Of a DNA stretch of 64,000 nt, positions 9,494 through 19,091 are shown piece by piece. The translations under genes and the position numbers were made by a program. Position 1 is the stretch's first letter. The number at the start of each line of letters is the position of its first letter. The notes under the pieces are model-generated. The model was not told where the DNA came from. It did no database searches and worked only from the letters and a program-made list of their open reading frames with translations. The DNA is from JADGRB01 sp963835825. Lineage in GTDB: Bacteria; Myxococcota_A; Polyangia; Fen-1088. Location: positions 2,269,011-2,333,010 of the forward strand of contig CAWIGZ010000001.1 of NCBI GenBank assembly GCA_963835825.1, read 5' to 3'.

Positions 9494-10399
9494 GTGGGCC
9501 TGGACTGGGACGATCTGCGGTTCGTGCTGGCGCTCCGGCGGGCCGGCTCGCTGGGCGGGGCCGCGCGCCTCCTCAAAGTCGAACAATCGACGGCCAGCCG
9601 GCGCCTGACGGCGCTCGAATCGGCCCTGGGCGCGCAGCTGGTCGCCCGGACGCCCGAGGGGTTGACCCTGAACGACGCGGGCGAGCTGGTCGCCGACCTG
9701 GCGCAGTCGATCGACGGGAGCGTCGAGGAGCTGCTGCGCCGGATCGGCGGCGAGGATCAACGGCCCGAGGGCCTGGTCCGGCTGTCGACCACCGAGTCGT
9801 TCACCCCGTTTTTGATGGGGGGCCTGATCCCGCTGCGGCAGGAACACCCCAAGATCCAGGTCCAGCTGGTGGTGAGCAGCGCGGCCCTCGATCTGATGCG
9901 GCGGGACGCCGACGTGGCGCTGCGGCTGTTTCGTGAGACCAACCCCGCGCTGGTGAGCCGCAAGCTCGGCGTGATCGGCTGGTCGGTCTACGCCTCCCAG
10001 GCTTACCTCGATCGGACCGGCTTCGCGTTGAAGGACGACGGCGCCGGCTGGTCGTTGGCCGGTCAAGCGGTGGTCGGGTATGCCGGAGCGGCCGGCCGCT
10101 CGCCGGGGGCGGTCTGGCTGGTCGAGCACAGCCGTCCAGAAGACGTCGTGCTGACCGGCGAGAGCGTGCCGTCGGTGATGAACGCCGTCCGGGCCGGGAT
10201 CGGCCTGTCGGTGTTGCCCTGCTTCGCGGCCCACGGGAACGCCTCGGTGGTGCGTCTGACACCGGCGGTCGTGGCCCAGACCGACGCCTTTTTGGTGATC
10301 CCGCCCGATCACCGCAACACCGCCCGCGTCCGCCTGGTGATGGACGCGGTGACCGCGCTGTTCGAACGCGAGCGCGCCCTGCTCTCCGGCTGCGTCTGA
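9494..10399 (+). CDS. LysR-family transcriptional regulator
   Basis: 301 aa from GTG 9494, chosen because GGAAG sits eight bases upstream and the helix-turn-helix then starts at the usual place; the ATG at 9407 would add 29 unlikely residues. The N-terminal HTH reads LRRAGSLGGAARLLKVEQST, followed by SRRLTALE. The C-terminal periplasmic-binding-like effector domain runs from about residue 90. It probably controls the divergent tandem-barrel gene, and perhaps itself, from the 132-base spacer. The effector is unknown. Confidence 0.92.
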   Translation: MGLDWDDLRFVLALRRAGSLGGAARLLKVEQSTASRRLTALESALGAQLVARTPEGLTLNDAGELVADLAQSIDGSVEELLRRIGGEDQRPEGLVRLSTTESFTPFLMGGLIPLRQEHPKIQVQLVVSSAALDLMRRDADVALRLFRETNPALVSRKLGVIGWSVYASQAYLDRTGFALKDDGAGWSLAGQAVVGYAGAAGRSPGAVWLVEHSRPEDVVLTGESVPSVMNAVRAGIGLSVLPCFAAHGNASVVRLTPAVVAQTDAFLVIPPDHRNTARVRLVMDAVTALFERERALLSGCV

Positions 10400-10504
10400 G
10401 GGCGGGACGCGCGCGGGCGGCGCTGACCATCGGACGCTCGCGCACGCTTTGCAGGTCAACTGCAGATCGCGCAGTGCGCGCGCGGTGGGGGCCCGTCCGT
10501 TCGT

Positions 10505-11689
10505 TCACTCCAGCGCGGGAATCATCAGGTATCCGTCGGGCACCAGCGTCGTGGCCAGCATGACGTCGTTGATGTCGACGTGCTCGGTCCAGGCGGACGC
10601 TTCGCGCTGGCCGGGGTCGAGCCAGCAAGCCTCGATCGCGGAGCCGAGGGCCCGATACGGGGTCAGATCCTGAATCCCCGCCCGGACTGGCGCGGTGCTG
10701 GTCGAGCGGCCCGACGGCCTGGTCGGCTCTGGTCCCATGAGTCTGACCGCTCGCAGGCCGATGGCGAGACCGAGCTCCCGGAAGGCCAGCCGGCGCGACG
10801 CCGGCTGCTGCAGCTCCCCGCGTCTGGCGTACACGGAGAGGCCTTCGACCCCAGCTTCCAGCAGGGTCTCGAACAGATCCGGCCGCGCCAACGCTCGCTG
10901 CGCGATGAGCTGCTCGACGCGATAGGCATCCGTCAGAAGGCCGCCCAGACCGAGCGGGTCCAACGTCAGCCAGTCGCATTCCTCGATCATGATTGCGAAG
11001 TCGGCGATCGCCTCCCGGAGGTCCGGTCCAGACGGCGGGCCCGGTGGCCAGCCGGTCGCGGCGACCTGCGCGTAAGTGATGAAGCCGTCCAGCGGATCGT
11101 GCTGTCCCATCGACGGAACCAGCGGCCGCGACAGGTCGAGGCTCATCTTCCACCTCATTCGCCGGCCGCTGGTCTTTCGTGGTCCCCAGCTGAAGGCGCG
11201 GTGGGCGGTCTCGCCGAGCTCGCGGGCCCACCGATTGAGCTCGGAGCGCCTGGTCACCCGGGCCGTTTGATCGAGGGCGTACATCCACTTGGTCAGATAG
11301 TGGAAGTACTGGCCGTCCCGCTCCCACTCGAGGCGGTCGTCGAAAGGCTCTTCCGGGCGCCGCTCGGGGAGCGCCTTTCCGATCCGCAAGCCGCCCACGG
11401 TGGGGTGGGCTTCCCCCTCATGGTCGTCGAGGCCGCTCAACCACCCTTGGCGCTGGTCATCGTCGCGGTGGCGTCCGAGGACGTGGTGCACCTGATCGAT
11501 CAAGCGAAGCGCGATCTCGAGGTAGCTCCCTTCGCCGGTGGCGTGGGTCAGACCGACGAAGTTGCAGACGGCGAAGGCGTCGGTCCACAGGTAGCGCCGC
11601 GGCGGGCGGACCGAGGTGAGACCGGTCCGCTCGGCGAAGCCGGTCATGAGTCGAATCGCTTCTTCGATGGAGGCCGCCCTGGAAAGCAT
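10505..11689 (-). CDS. Conserved protein, probable alpha/alpha-toroid (glycoside-hydrolase-like)
   Basis: About 394 aa from ATG 11689; the frame is open further upstream but that part looks non-coding. Conserved-looking blocks include RYLWTDAFAVCNFVGL, IALRLIDQVHHVLGRHRDDD, WERDGQYFHYLTKWMYALD, WKMSLDLSRPLVPSMGQHD and ECDWLTLDPLGLGG. The repeated amphipathic helices with buried Trp and acidic residues resemble six-hairpin glycosidases, so a sugar-active enzyme is possible. I remember similar proteins only as uncharacterised. There is no signal peptide, so it is cytoplasmic. Confidence 0.7.
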   Translation of the reverse strand: MLSRAASIEEAIRLMTGFAERTGLTSVRPPRRYLWTDAFAVCNFVGLTHATGEGSYLEIALRLIDQVHHVLGRHRDDDQRQGWLSGLDDHEGEAHPTVGGLRIGKALPERRPEEPFDDRLEWERDGQYFHYLTKWMYALDQTARVTRRSELNRWARELGETAHRAFSWGPRKTSGRRMRWKMSLDLSRPLVPSMGQHDPLDGFITYAQVAATGWPPGPPSGPDLREAIADFAIMIEECDWLTLDPLGLGGLLTDAYRVEQLIAQRALARPDLFETLLEAGVEGLSVYARRGELQQPASRRLAFRELGLAIGLRAVRLMGPEPTRPSGRSTSTAPVRAGIQDLTPYRALGSAIEACWLDPGQREASAWTEHVDINDVMLATTLVPDGYLMIPALE

Positions 11690-11936
11690 CGACCCGACCC
11701 ATGCATTTCCCCCGCCACGTTCGCCCGGAAGGTCGACGGCCCCATTCTTGCGACGTGGCCGAGCATGAGCCTCGACGAGACACGCCGCTGCCGACGCTCT
11801 CGCAGCCGTACATCGTGGCCAACGGCACCGCGCCCTGCCATGTTCCGCGACAGGGATGTCATGGTCGACGGACGGCGGCACCTACGACTTCCGGCTGTAC
11901 GCTTTGGCATGCGCACTGCAAATCCAGGAACGACGG

Positions 11937-12713
11937 ATGCAAGCACGCGCTGGCCTCGGCTTGCGAATCGGGTTCTTGGCCGTGAGCTCGCTGATCCTCT
12001 GTGGCTGCCCCAACCCGAACACCTACACCACGCCGCGAACGATTGGGTCGGGACACTTCCAGGGATCGGCGGCGGTCGAAGCCTGGGGGTTCTACATCCC
12101 CACCACGTCCGCCTACTACGCCCCGCCTGAGCGCTCCGGGATCTATTCCACGCCGCCGACACTCACCTTGCGTCTCGGGCTGGGCAGCTCCTGGGAGCTC
12201 GCAGTCCGCGCCAGCAACATGAGCTCGCTGGGAGGCGACGTGAAGTGGAACTTCCTCAAGTCGAGCCGCATCGACCTGGCGATCGATCCCGCCTTCCAGA
12301 TTTACCAGGACACAGCGAACAACGGTGACGGGACGAGCCAGACTTTTACATTTCTCCACGTACCGTTGCTGGTGGGCGTGAACCTGTCGCGAACAGTCAG
12401 CCTGGTGTTCACGCCGGGCGCCAGCTGGGGCTTCACCTCCAGCGGGATGCTTCGCTTCAAAGACGGATCCGACCAGGGCACCACCACCGGCGCAATCGAG
12501 CGTTTTGGGATGGGCGCCGACTTCCGGATCAAGCCGGGCTTCGCTCTTCACCCGGAGATCACGTTCTTGCGCGGCTTCGACGGCGAGAACCGGATCTCCT
12601 ACGTCGCCGGGCTGGGCTTCAACTTCGGCGCCATGCCCAACTACGACGATGTCGGCGCTGGTCCGCCGCCCGCGGCGCCGCCCGCCGAGCCGGTTCCTCC
12701 GCCTGCGAGGTGA
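11937..12713 (+). CDS. Outer-membrane-type lipoprotein, beta-barrel-like
   Basis: 258 aa from ATG 11937, supported by AGGAA six bases upstream. The signal peptide ends in lipobox SLILCGC. The rest alternates hydrophobic and polar residues in short strands separated by Gly/Asn turns (RLGLGSSWELAVRAS, LLVGVNLSRTVSLVFTPG, ISYVAGLGFNFG), as in small outer-membrane barrels, and ends in a Pro-rich tail. It is transcribed divergently from the 10505-11689 gene. Function is unknown; it may be a porin-like or structural surface protein. Confidence 0.75.
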   Translation: MQARAGLGLRIGFLAVSSLILCGCPNPNTYTTPRTIGSGHFQGSAAVEAWGFYIPTTSAYYAPPERSGIYSTPPTLTLRLGLGSSWELAVRASNMSSLGGDVKWNFLKSSRIDLAIDPAFQIYQDTANNGDGTSQTFTFLHVPLLVGVNLSRTVSLVFTPGASWGFTSSGMLRFKDGSDQGTTTGAIERFGMGADFRIKPGFALHPEITFLRGFDGENRISYVAGLGFNFGAMPNYDDVGAGPPPAAPPAEPVPPPAR

Positions 12714-12729
12714 CCCCAAGCGGAGGGCG

Positions 12730-13367
12730 TTACCAGCGGCGGGTCAGGGCGAGGCCGAACGACGGTCGATCGCGGGCGTCGCGGGTCGCGGCGGGCGCGA
12801 TCCCGAGATGAGCCTGGAGCCGGCGGTTGTAAGCGTTCGCCAGCGCCTCGGCCTCCTCGTCGCTGACGAGCGGCGGCTGGATGTTGGAGGCGATCGCCGT
12901 CGTCACGAAGCCGCCGGCGAACATCCCCAGCCCCAGCTCCACCCGCGCGGTTTGATGGCTGTCCAGCCCCCACAAAAAGACGCCCAGGCCGCCCACCCAG
13001 ACCAGCACCCCGCCCCAGTACAACGTCGATGACAGCACCCGCCGGTGGCGATCCCGCTCGCCGAGATCGTCGCGGCCGACCTTCAGGTAGAAGTCGTCGT
13101 AAGCGGTCGGGGTCCGAAACTTGCCGCGCACGGGCCGCCACCAATGACCACGCCCGACGTTGAAGGTGAAAACGCGCCCGAGAGCTCTTCATGCACGATG
13201 GTGAGCGCATTCAGACGGTAGGTCGCCGCCGCGTCCGGTCCGGGCTCGAGCCCCTCGAAGTTGGCTTCGGCGCGGGCCTCGACGTTGGGCCGAACCCCCT
13301 CGGCGCGCGCCGGCCGGACCGAGACCGCCCCGAGCGCCAGGCAAAGCACCGATGCGAGGAGCTTCAT
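12730..13367 (-). CDS. Small envelope protein with a signal peptide and two membrane helices; apparent frameshift
   Basis: Read in two frames. From ATG 13367 the first frame gives a signal peptide (MKLLASVLCLALGAVSVRPA) and runs to about HEELSGAF; the second frame continues as FTFNVGRGHWWRPVRGKFRT and ends at 12730. Restoring one base near 13169-13179 (a T4 run or a G3 run) joins them into about 212 aa. The C-terminal half holds two hydrophobic helices (around VLSSTLYWGGVLVWVGGLG and LGLGMFAGGFVTTAIA). I do not recognise the family. A GGAGG lies almost against the ATG, which is unusually close. Confidence 0.6.
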
Positions 13368-13504
13368 GCCTCCGATTCGTATCACGACTCCTCGCGGGCG
13401 CCGCCGCCGAAGCCGCAACGCAGCCGGGTGATTTGCGGAAGCTGCCAACGGAGCCGTCAAACGCTGGCCGGCGCAGGTTCTCAGCCTCTCCGCGCCTGTG
13501 TACA

Positions 13505-13966
13505 ATGCGGCCCGTGCGCCTCGCCCTCCTTTCTCCCCTCGCCCTGGTGCTGTTCGCCGGCTGTGCCACGACGCTGCTCGAGCAGGACATCATGCGCCAG
13601 AGCGACGGCTGGACAATCACCTTCCACAAGCTCGCCGACGGTCCCAACGGCTTTACCAGCAACGACGCCATCGATTATCACCCCACCTCCGGGCAACGCT
13701 TCTTGTGGGTGACCCTCAGCGTCCGCAACGACGCGCGCAGCTCTCGCCAGTTTTCCTTCGAGAGCTGCGCCATCAACCAGGGCGACGCCGCCTACCTGCC
13801 GCTCTACGTCGGCATGAACTTCGGCTACCAGGCCCAGATCACCAAGACCCCGGTGCTCGACGCGGGAGAGGAGATCACCCGCAAGCTCGCGTTCGGATAC
13901 CCCGAGGGGGTCCCGCCGGAGCGGTTGATCTGCTTCGGCAACGAGATCCCGCTGCAACGGAAGTGA
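13505..13966 (+). CDS. Small lipoprotein, possible DUF4352-like Ig fold
   Basis: 153 aa. The signal peptide ends in lipobox LFAGC. The mature part has strand segments resembling DUF4352/telokin-like lipoproteins: RFLWVTLSVRNDARSSRQFS, then PVLDAGEEITRKLAFGYPEG, a pattern in which these proteins stabilise or sense at the envelope. The start is ATG 13505, placed by the signal peptide; the frame is open upstream but lacks protein-like sequence. It is divergent from the 12730-13367 gene. Confidence 0.7.
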   Translation: MRPVRLALLSPLALVLFAGCATTLLEQDIMRQSDGWTITFHKLADGPNGFTSNDAIDYHPTSGQRFLWVTLSVRNDARSSRQFSFESCAINQGDAAYLPLYVGMNFGYQAQITKTPVLDAGEEITRKLAFGYPEGVPPERLICFGNEIPLQRK

Positions 13967-14018
13967 AGCTGGACGCCGCCGGCGGTGCCCGCCGGCGTGA
14001 GCTCGAATCGCGACCGTC

Positions 14019-15815
14019 TCACCGAGCGGCGAGCGACCGACATCCGCGGCCGGCCGGCAGGCTGAAGACGACGACGGCGTCGGGGCCCGTCGCAAAGCGG
14101 CGCTCCGGCACCAGCCCCGCGCGATCGACCGGGCCTTGAAGCCGGATCTCCGGATCGAAGTCGGGATCGAACGCGGTGAAGGTCTTGATTGCCGCGTCGA
14201 CGTAGAGGACCGGCCCCGTGAACCCGGCGGCCCGCGCGCGGCGCACCCGCTCACAAAACTCGTAAGCCTCCGACGGCGGCGCCGTCCGCGGGCGGAAGAT
14301 CCACCGCTCGTTGCGATGTTCCCGGGGCGGCAGCTGCGCGCCTGCGTCGGTGACCACCCACAGCTGATCGCGCAGCGCCTGCGGCAACACGCTGGTGAGG
14401 CAGCCGTGGCGACAGCGCTGCTCGAGGTACGGGACCGCCGCGTTGATCGCCCGGCTGTTGGAGATGCTCCCCTTGCCGTCGGCGATCACCAGCGTCAGGG
14501 CGGCGATCACCGTCGCGGCGCCGAGCGCGCGTGCGCGTTCGGGGCGAAGGCGCGCGCCCACCACATCCGCCCCGCGCGCAACCAGCAGCACGAGGGGAAC
14601 GGCCACGCTCAGGTAGTACGCCGGATTCTGCTGGGGGATGAACAGCATCCCGAGCGGGAACAGATACGCCGCCAGCAACCAGACCCGCGGCGCCGCTTGA
14701 TGCGTCGGCAGCGTCGCGCCGGAGGGACGCGCGCGGTGGTGGCCGACCCCCACCGCGGCGAGCGCGACGCCCACCGGCGTCAGCCCCTGGAACCACGACA
14801 GGGCCGCCAGCTGGTCGAACGGCTTGGTGACGATCCGGAGCAACGCGAACCCCGGATGGCGGACCAGCGCGTGAAACAGGCTGCCGTGGTTCTCGGCGAA
14901 GGTGCCGAAGATCGCCGCCGAGGCCGCGTAGCGTTGGTATTCGGTCGCGTGCGGGTGCGGATACATGAGGAGCGGCAGGCCGTCGTAGAAGGTGTAGAAG
15001 GCGTAGGTCTTGTCCGCGCCGGAGCCGGCGCCCAGCGCGTGCCGCAGGACGGTCACCGCCGTCAATCCCGCCACCGCCCCGAGGCCCAGCGCCAGCGCGG
15101 CGCCGCGCCACCGGGGCAGCTCCGGAAGGCGCGCTCCGAGCGAGGCCAACACCAGCGCCGCCCCGACGCAGGTCGCGAGTGACTCGTAGCGCCCCATGCT
15201 CGCCAGGGCGGCGACGACGGCCGCCAGCCCGAGCGCGGCCGTCGTACCGCTCCGCGAGCGCGACCGTGTCGCCGCCGCCGTCACCGCCAAGGCCAGCGCG
15301 CCGGCGGCGAGACCCGCGCCCAGGCTGACGCCGAGGTTGTTGCGCCCGCTCTGCGAGGCGAGCAGCGGCACCACGGCCAGCGTCGCGACGAGCGCGCGCC
15401 GCCGCCGCGCCGCGATCTCCGGCCAGACGAAGCGCGCGATCCCCAGTGCGCCCAGCGCCAGCAGGAGGTGCGCGAGGAGGTAGACCACCTCGTTGGCCGC
15501 CCGGGCGTCGAGGCCGAGGCGGCGGGCCCCGACGAGAGCGAGGAACGCCAGCGGCTGCTCCTCGACCGGCCTCGCGCGCCCGAGCGCGATGACCCGCGCC
15601 CGCTCGAGATAAAGAAGATTCATCCATCCGAGATCCCAGCCATAGCGAGCGAGGTAGACGAGCCGCGTGGCCATCACCGCGGCCAGCGCCCACAGGAAGC
15701 TCGCCGGCGACCACCCACCGCCGGGCGTCAGCGCCCCGGTCTCGCGCGCCTCTCCTGCCGCTCCCTCCATCGGCCGAGAGGATGGACGGGCAGACCGCCG
15801 GTCGCCGTCAGGCAT
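14019..15815 (-). CDS. Polytopic membrane protein, GT-C glycosyltransferase-like topology
   Basis: About 598 aa from ATG 15815; a TTG at 15851 would add 12 residues and neither has a clear ribosome site. There are about ten to twelve hydrophobic helices between residues 35 and 470, then a soluble C-terminal domain of about 130 residues. Large first loops rich in Arg/Glu and the late soluble domain recall GT-C enzymes (ArnT/PMT type), but I see no diagnostic Asp pair, so transferase activity is only a possibility. C-terminal segments such as LWVVTDAG and GPVLYVDAAIKTFTAFD look like a small alpha/beta unit. Confidence 0.7.
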   Translation of the reverse strand: MPDGDRRSARPSSRPMEGAAGEARETGALTPGGGWSPASFLWALAAVMATRLVYLARYGWDLGWMNLLYLERARVIALGRARPVEEQPLAFLALVGARRLGLDARAANEVVYLLAHLLLALGALGIARFVWPEIAARRRRALVATLAVVPLLASQSGRNNLGVSLGAGLAAGALALAVTAAATRSRSRSGTTAALGLAAVVAALASMGRYESLATCVGAALVLASLGARLPELPRWRGAALALGLGAVAGLTAVTVLRHALGAGSGADKTYAFYTFYDGLPLLMYPHPHATEYQRYAASAAIFGTFAENHGSLFHALVRHPGFALLRIVTKPFDQLAALSWFQGLTPVGVALAAVGVGHHRARPSGATLPTHQAAPRVWLLAAYLFPLGMLFIPQQNPAYYLSVAVPLVLLVARGADVVGARLRPERARALGAATVIAALTLVIADGKGSISNSRAINAAVPYLEQRCRHGCLTSVLPQALRDQLWVVTDAGAQLPPREHRNERWIFRPRTAPPSEAYEFCERVRRARAAGFTGPVLYVDAAIKTFTAFDPDFDPEIRLQGPVDRAGLVPERRFATGPDAVVVFSLPAGRGCRSLAAR

Positions 15816-16101
15816 CGCCGGATTTTCGGGCGGAGGTTCACGCGCCCGCAATCGAGAGGTCCAGCGACGGCTCCGACAAGGCGGAAGGGACGCCCGACGA
15901 GATCAACTTCCTGGGAGCTCTATCCGCCGGAGCCGCGGCAGCCACCGACACGCTCGGCTGATGATGGCGTGGCCATTGCGTTCGTGCCGAACGTACCCAC
16001 GTTCGGTCATCCCAGATGTCGGTCGCCGCGAGAGGCGCCCGCGTGGAGGGACGCCGCGTCGTCTTCCGTCGTCGGGCCATGACTCTCACCGAAAGGCTCT
16101 C

Positions 16102-16953
16102 ATGCGATCTCTGTCCCTGCGATTGGCTTTGGCACTTCCCCTGCTGGCGATTCTGCTGCCGGCCGGCCGGGCGCGCGCGGCGGTGGTGGTCGAGAGCGGC
16201 GACGACGTCCCCGCGGTCAGTCGCGCGCCGATGGGCGAGGTGGCGGTTCGGCGCGGCGTGCAAGGCCCGGCCGGACTGTTCACGGCTCGCCTCTCGTTGC
16301 TGATCGACGCCAGCAAGGATTTCTTCGGCAAGCCCACCTCGTTCGCTCCCGATCTCTATTATTCCTTCACTGATACGGTCCAACTGGGGCTGCTGCACAC
16401 CCTCCCCATGGGCTGGCAGTCGCTCCCGGGCGCGGGGTTGTGCCTGACCGGCCAGAGCAACGGTTGCCCGCACGTCTACGACAACGTCGGCCTCGACCTC
16501 ATGTACGGGCTGATCTACGGGGACTTCCACCTCTCCCTGCACTCGTCGCTGTTTCTGGTGCCCATCGCGGATCCGACCGGCGTCATGTGGACCATCGGTC
16601 TGGCGGGGAAGTTCCACTTCACCAACATGGTCGCCCTCTGGTTCGATCCCCAGGTCGGCGTCATGCTGGCCCACCGCGACGACTACAAAGATCAGCTGTT
16701 CATCCCGCTGGAGCTGCAGATCCAGGCGTCGGCCGCCGTCTCCCTGAAGCTTCTGTCCGGGGTCACCGGGCAGCTGTCTGCGCTGGGTGACACGTACCAG
16801 GTCCCGGTCGGTCTGGGCATCGTCGGCAACGTGACCGCCCACCTCGATCTCGGGCTGCGTTTCAGCTTCGACAACCTGCTGGGACGCACGCTGACAGGGG
16901 TGTCGCGCACCGACGAGCGATCGATCGGGCTGCTGTTGATCATCCGGTCCTGA
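16102..16953 (+). CDS. Predicted outer-membrane beta-barrel protein
   Basis: 283 aa with a Sec signal (cleavage after RARA near residue 26). The start is ATG 16102 with AAAGG upstream. The mature protein is built of alternating strands such as FAPDLYYSFTDTVQLGLLHTL, MYGLIYGDFHLSLHSSLFLV and HLDLGLRFSFDNLLG, and ends in a hydrophobic strand (LLLIIRS). This suggests a transporter-like or porin-like barrel of about 12 strands. No family name is assigned. Confidence 0.7.
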   Translation: MRSLSLRLALALPLLAILLPAGRARAAVVVESGDDVPAVSRAPMGEVAVRRGVQGPAGLFTARLSLLIDASKDFFGKPTSFAPDLYYSFTDTVQLGLLHTLPMGWQSLPGAGLCLTGQSNGCPHVYDNVGLDLMYGLIYGDFHLSLHSSLFLVPIADPTGVMWTIGLAGKFHFTNMVALWFDPQVGVMLAHRDDYKDQLFIPLELQIQASAAVSLKLLSGVTGQLSALGDTYQVPVGLGIVGNVTAHLDLGLRFSFDNLLGRTLTGVSRTDERSIGLLLIIRS

Positions 16954-17055
16954 CCGGGTTTCAGTTGAAGGCGAGCGCGAGCGGAGGCCGGCGACCAGAC
17001 TGACCACCGCCAGCGCGACCGACCGCCGACGATTTCATCTGTCCCCCATCCCTGC

Positions 17056-18468
17056 TCAAGGCGTGAACTGGATCCAAGCCCCGTCCAGGTAGCGCGGGGC
17101 GCCGCCCGGCGCGATCGCGGGAACATGCCACGCCACGTTCACCGCCCCCGGCTCGACCTCCGAGTAGGGCAGACCGATCGTGTGCGTCGGAACGCAGGCT
17201 CCCTGACCGAACGCACAGCTGTCGCAGACGTCCACGTCTGGACCCAAATTCGCTATCCCGATGCCGGGAACTTGAACCTGCACGTACTTCGTGACCGCTC
17301 CGACCGTCGCCCGGTCGACGATGATCGAGAGCTCTCCCGCTCCATCCAGGAAGTCCTTCGGAAGCTGATAGGGGACGGTGGCGTCGCAGCTGTCCGCCAC
17401 GTATGGCCCCACCGACGCCGAGGTAATCGGGGCAGTGGTCAGTGCGGTCACAAACCGCTTCCGGCCATCGGACGGAAGCTGAACGAACGCGAGCGCCGCG
17501 TCGGTGAGCGAGGGGACCGACGGATCGGAGGTCTGCAAAGTCGAAAGGCCCGACTCGAGAAGGGGCGCGACCCCTTCGCAGTCCGAAACGAAGAAGGCCC
17601 CGCCGCTCGGCGCGACGAGCGCCAGGGACGCGCCCCCGGTCTCCGGCAACGGCCAGTAGGGATGGGTGGCCAGGTTGGGGTCCGGCGGCGAGCCGTCGGT
17701 CGGCAGCACCGACAGCGAGCAGGGGCAGATTGGCGAATCGGTGGTCGCCACGCCGGGACCGACGGTGTGCATCGCCGCCCAGGCGTCGTCGATGCTCATG
17801 CCCCAGAACGCCGAAAAGTTCGCCGCGAACAGCGCCGGATCACGGCGGCCCGGCGCCTGCCGGTAGTAGCGCACGAACGCGTCGATCCCTTGCGTCCGGA
17901 TCAGGTACCGCACGAACAGCCCGCCCTGGCCGTAGCCGTAGTCCAGCGATCCGACCGCCAGCTCCCAGGACGGAGCGGCGTCCGTCAGCGAGATTCCAAC
18001 CTGCAGGCCGTAGCATCCGATCGCCTGGGCGGTCCCTTCGACGATGAACGGAACCGGCATGACCCCCGGCGCGACCAGCTGCATGTACGCGTGAATGAGC
18101 TCGTGCTGGAAAGGCAAGACGTCCGTGGCGATCCCCAGCGTGTCGCCCAGCTGACAGCTGGCGGCGTCCTGTCGGCAGACGGAGGTGATCTCTTCGTGGG
18201 TCAGCAGGTGATAATCGATCTTCCGCTGCCCCTCGGGCATCTTCAACATCGTCTGCTTGTCGGCCCAGTCCGCCTCCAGCGCGTCGAGGGCAGCGTGGCC
18301 CTGCAGATAGGCAGGAAGAGAGCTGGTGTCGAAATCGGAAGCAACGAAGAGCCGGAAGTGCGTCGACTCGCCCACCAGCGCGCCCGGGATCTCCGGGGTG
18401 CCTTCGCAGCCCGCCGCGAAAGCGAGGACGAGGACGAGCGGCAAGCGCCCCGGCAGGCGGAGGAGCAT
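17056..18468 (-). CDS. Lipoprotein with an HEXXH zinc-peptidase-type motif
   Basis: About 470 aa from ATG 18468. The lipobox is LAFAAGC. Around residues 120-150 it reads FQHELIHAYMQ followed about 20 residues later by FIVEGTAQAIG, the HEXXH...E arrangement of gluzincin zinc peptidases. The large Cys-containing C-terminal half is unassigned. It may be a surface protease, though substrate and activity are unproven. The start has no clear ribosome site and lies only 45 bases from the divergent start at 18514. Confidence 0.75.
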   Translation of the reverse strand: MLLRLPGRLPLVLVLAFAAGCEGTPEIPGALVGESTHFRLFVASDFDTSSLPAYLQGHAALDALEADWADKQTMLKMPEGQRKIDYHLLTHEEITSVCRQDAASCQLGDTLGIATDVLPFQHELIHAYMQLVAPGVMPVPFIVEGTAQAIGCYGLQVGISLTDAAPSWELAVGSLDYGYGQGGLFVRYLIRTQGIDAFVRYYRQAPGRRDPALFAANFSAFWGMSIDDAWAAMHTVGPGVATTDSPICPCSLSVLPTDGSPPDPNLATHPYWPLPETGGASLALVAPSGGAFFVSDCEGVAPLLESGLSTLQTSDPSVPSLTDAALAFVQLPSDGRKRFVTALTTAPITSASVGPYVADSCDATVPYQLPKDFLDGAGELSIIVDRATVGAVTKYVQVQVPGIGIANLGPDVDVCDSCAFGQGACVPTHTIGLPYSEVEPGAVNVAWHVPAIAPGGAPRYLDGAWIQFTP

Positions 18469-18484
18469 CTTCAATCGCCAGTCT

Positions 18485-18497
18485 ATCGTGTTACGAT
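18485..18497. promoter_or_regulatory. Dyad in a 45-bp bidirectional promoter region
   Basis: A perfect 5+3+5 inverted repeat (ATCGT, GTT, ACGAT) sits in the middle of the 45 bases separating the starts at 18468 (minus) and 18514 (plus). TACGAT within it can serve as a -10 box for the rightward gene. A symmetric site here could bind one regulator of both genes. The spacing leaves little room for leaders. Confidence 0.45.
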
Positions 18498-18513
18498 CGC
18501 CCAGACCGTGTCG

Positions 18514-18945
18514 ATGCTGCGGCTGTCATCCGTTCTGCTGGTCGCCCTGTCGGCGTGCATGGCCGGCTACGCGCCGCCGCCCGCGGGTCCCCCATCTCCT
18601 CCAGGGATTGCGGGCCGCCCCGACATGACCGGCTGGCGCCTGATGGGCGAGGCGATGGTCACCGGTCGATTCGACCGCGAGATGGTCCGCGTCGGAAAAT
18701 ATCAGGGGCGCGTCGCGCGCGTCGCGCTGGTGGTGACCGAGAGCAGCCTCGACGTCGGCGACGTGGTGCTCCAGTTCGGCAACGGGCAGCACTGGTCGCC
18801 GGGTCTCCGGCATTCCTTCGCCGACGGGTCGCGCAGCCGCGCCATCGACCTCCCGGGCCACGTCCGCTTCATCCAGGGCCTCGAGTTGGTCCACGGAAGC
18901 GCGCCGCCCGGCACCCGCGCGCACGTCGAGCTCTGGGGGCAGTAG
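18514..18945 (+). CDS. Small lipoprotein, possibly DUF2541-like
   Basis: 143 aa. Signal peptide with lipobox VALSAC and a Pro-rich linker, then a compact beta-rich domain: WRLMGEAMVTGRFDREMVRV, LVVTESSLDVGDVVLQFGNG and SRAIDLPGHVRFIQGLEL. The Arg-x-Ile-Asp-Leu-Pro-Gly segment recalls small periplasmic DUF2541 proteins, but this is recognition by eye only. It is divergent from the HEXXH lipoprotein and may share its promoter region. Confidence 0.7.
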   Translation: MLRLSSVLLVALSACMAGYAPPPAGPPSPPGIAGRPDMTGWRLMGEAMVTGRFDREMVRVGKYQGRVARVALVVTESSLDVGDVVLQFGNGQHWSPGLRHSFADGSRSRAIDLPGHVRFIQGLELVHGSAPPGTRAHVELWGQ

Positions 18946-19091
18946 AGAGTCGCTGGCGGAGCGCCTGGGCTTGCCGACGGGATATCGCGCTCGGCCCGGC
19001 GCCGCTCCGCACCGACCGGAGCGTCGCCTGGGGGCCCGGCCTCAGCTTCCGCTTCTGAAGCGCCTGCCCGCCGCGATTCTCCGCAACACCG

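Noticed and set aside
14019..15815. Firm assignment as an ArnT/PMT glycosyltransferase
   Set aside because: Topology fits but no catalytic Asp motif could be recognised.
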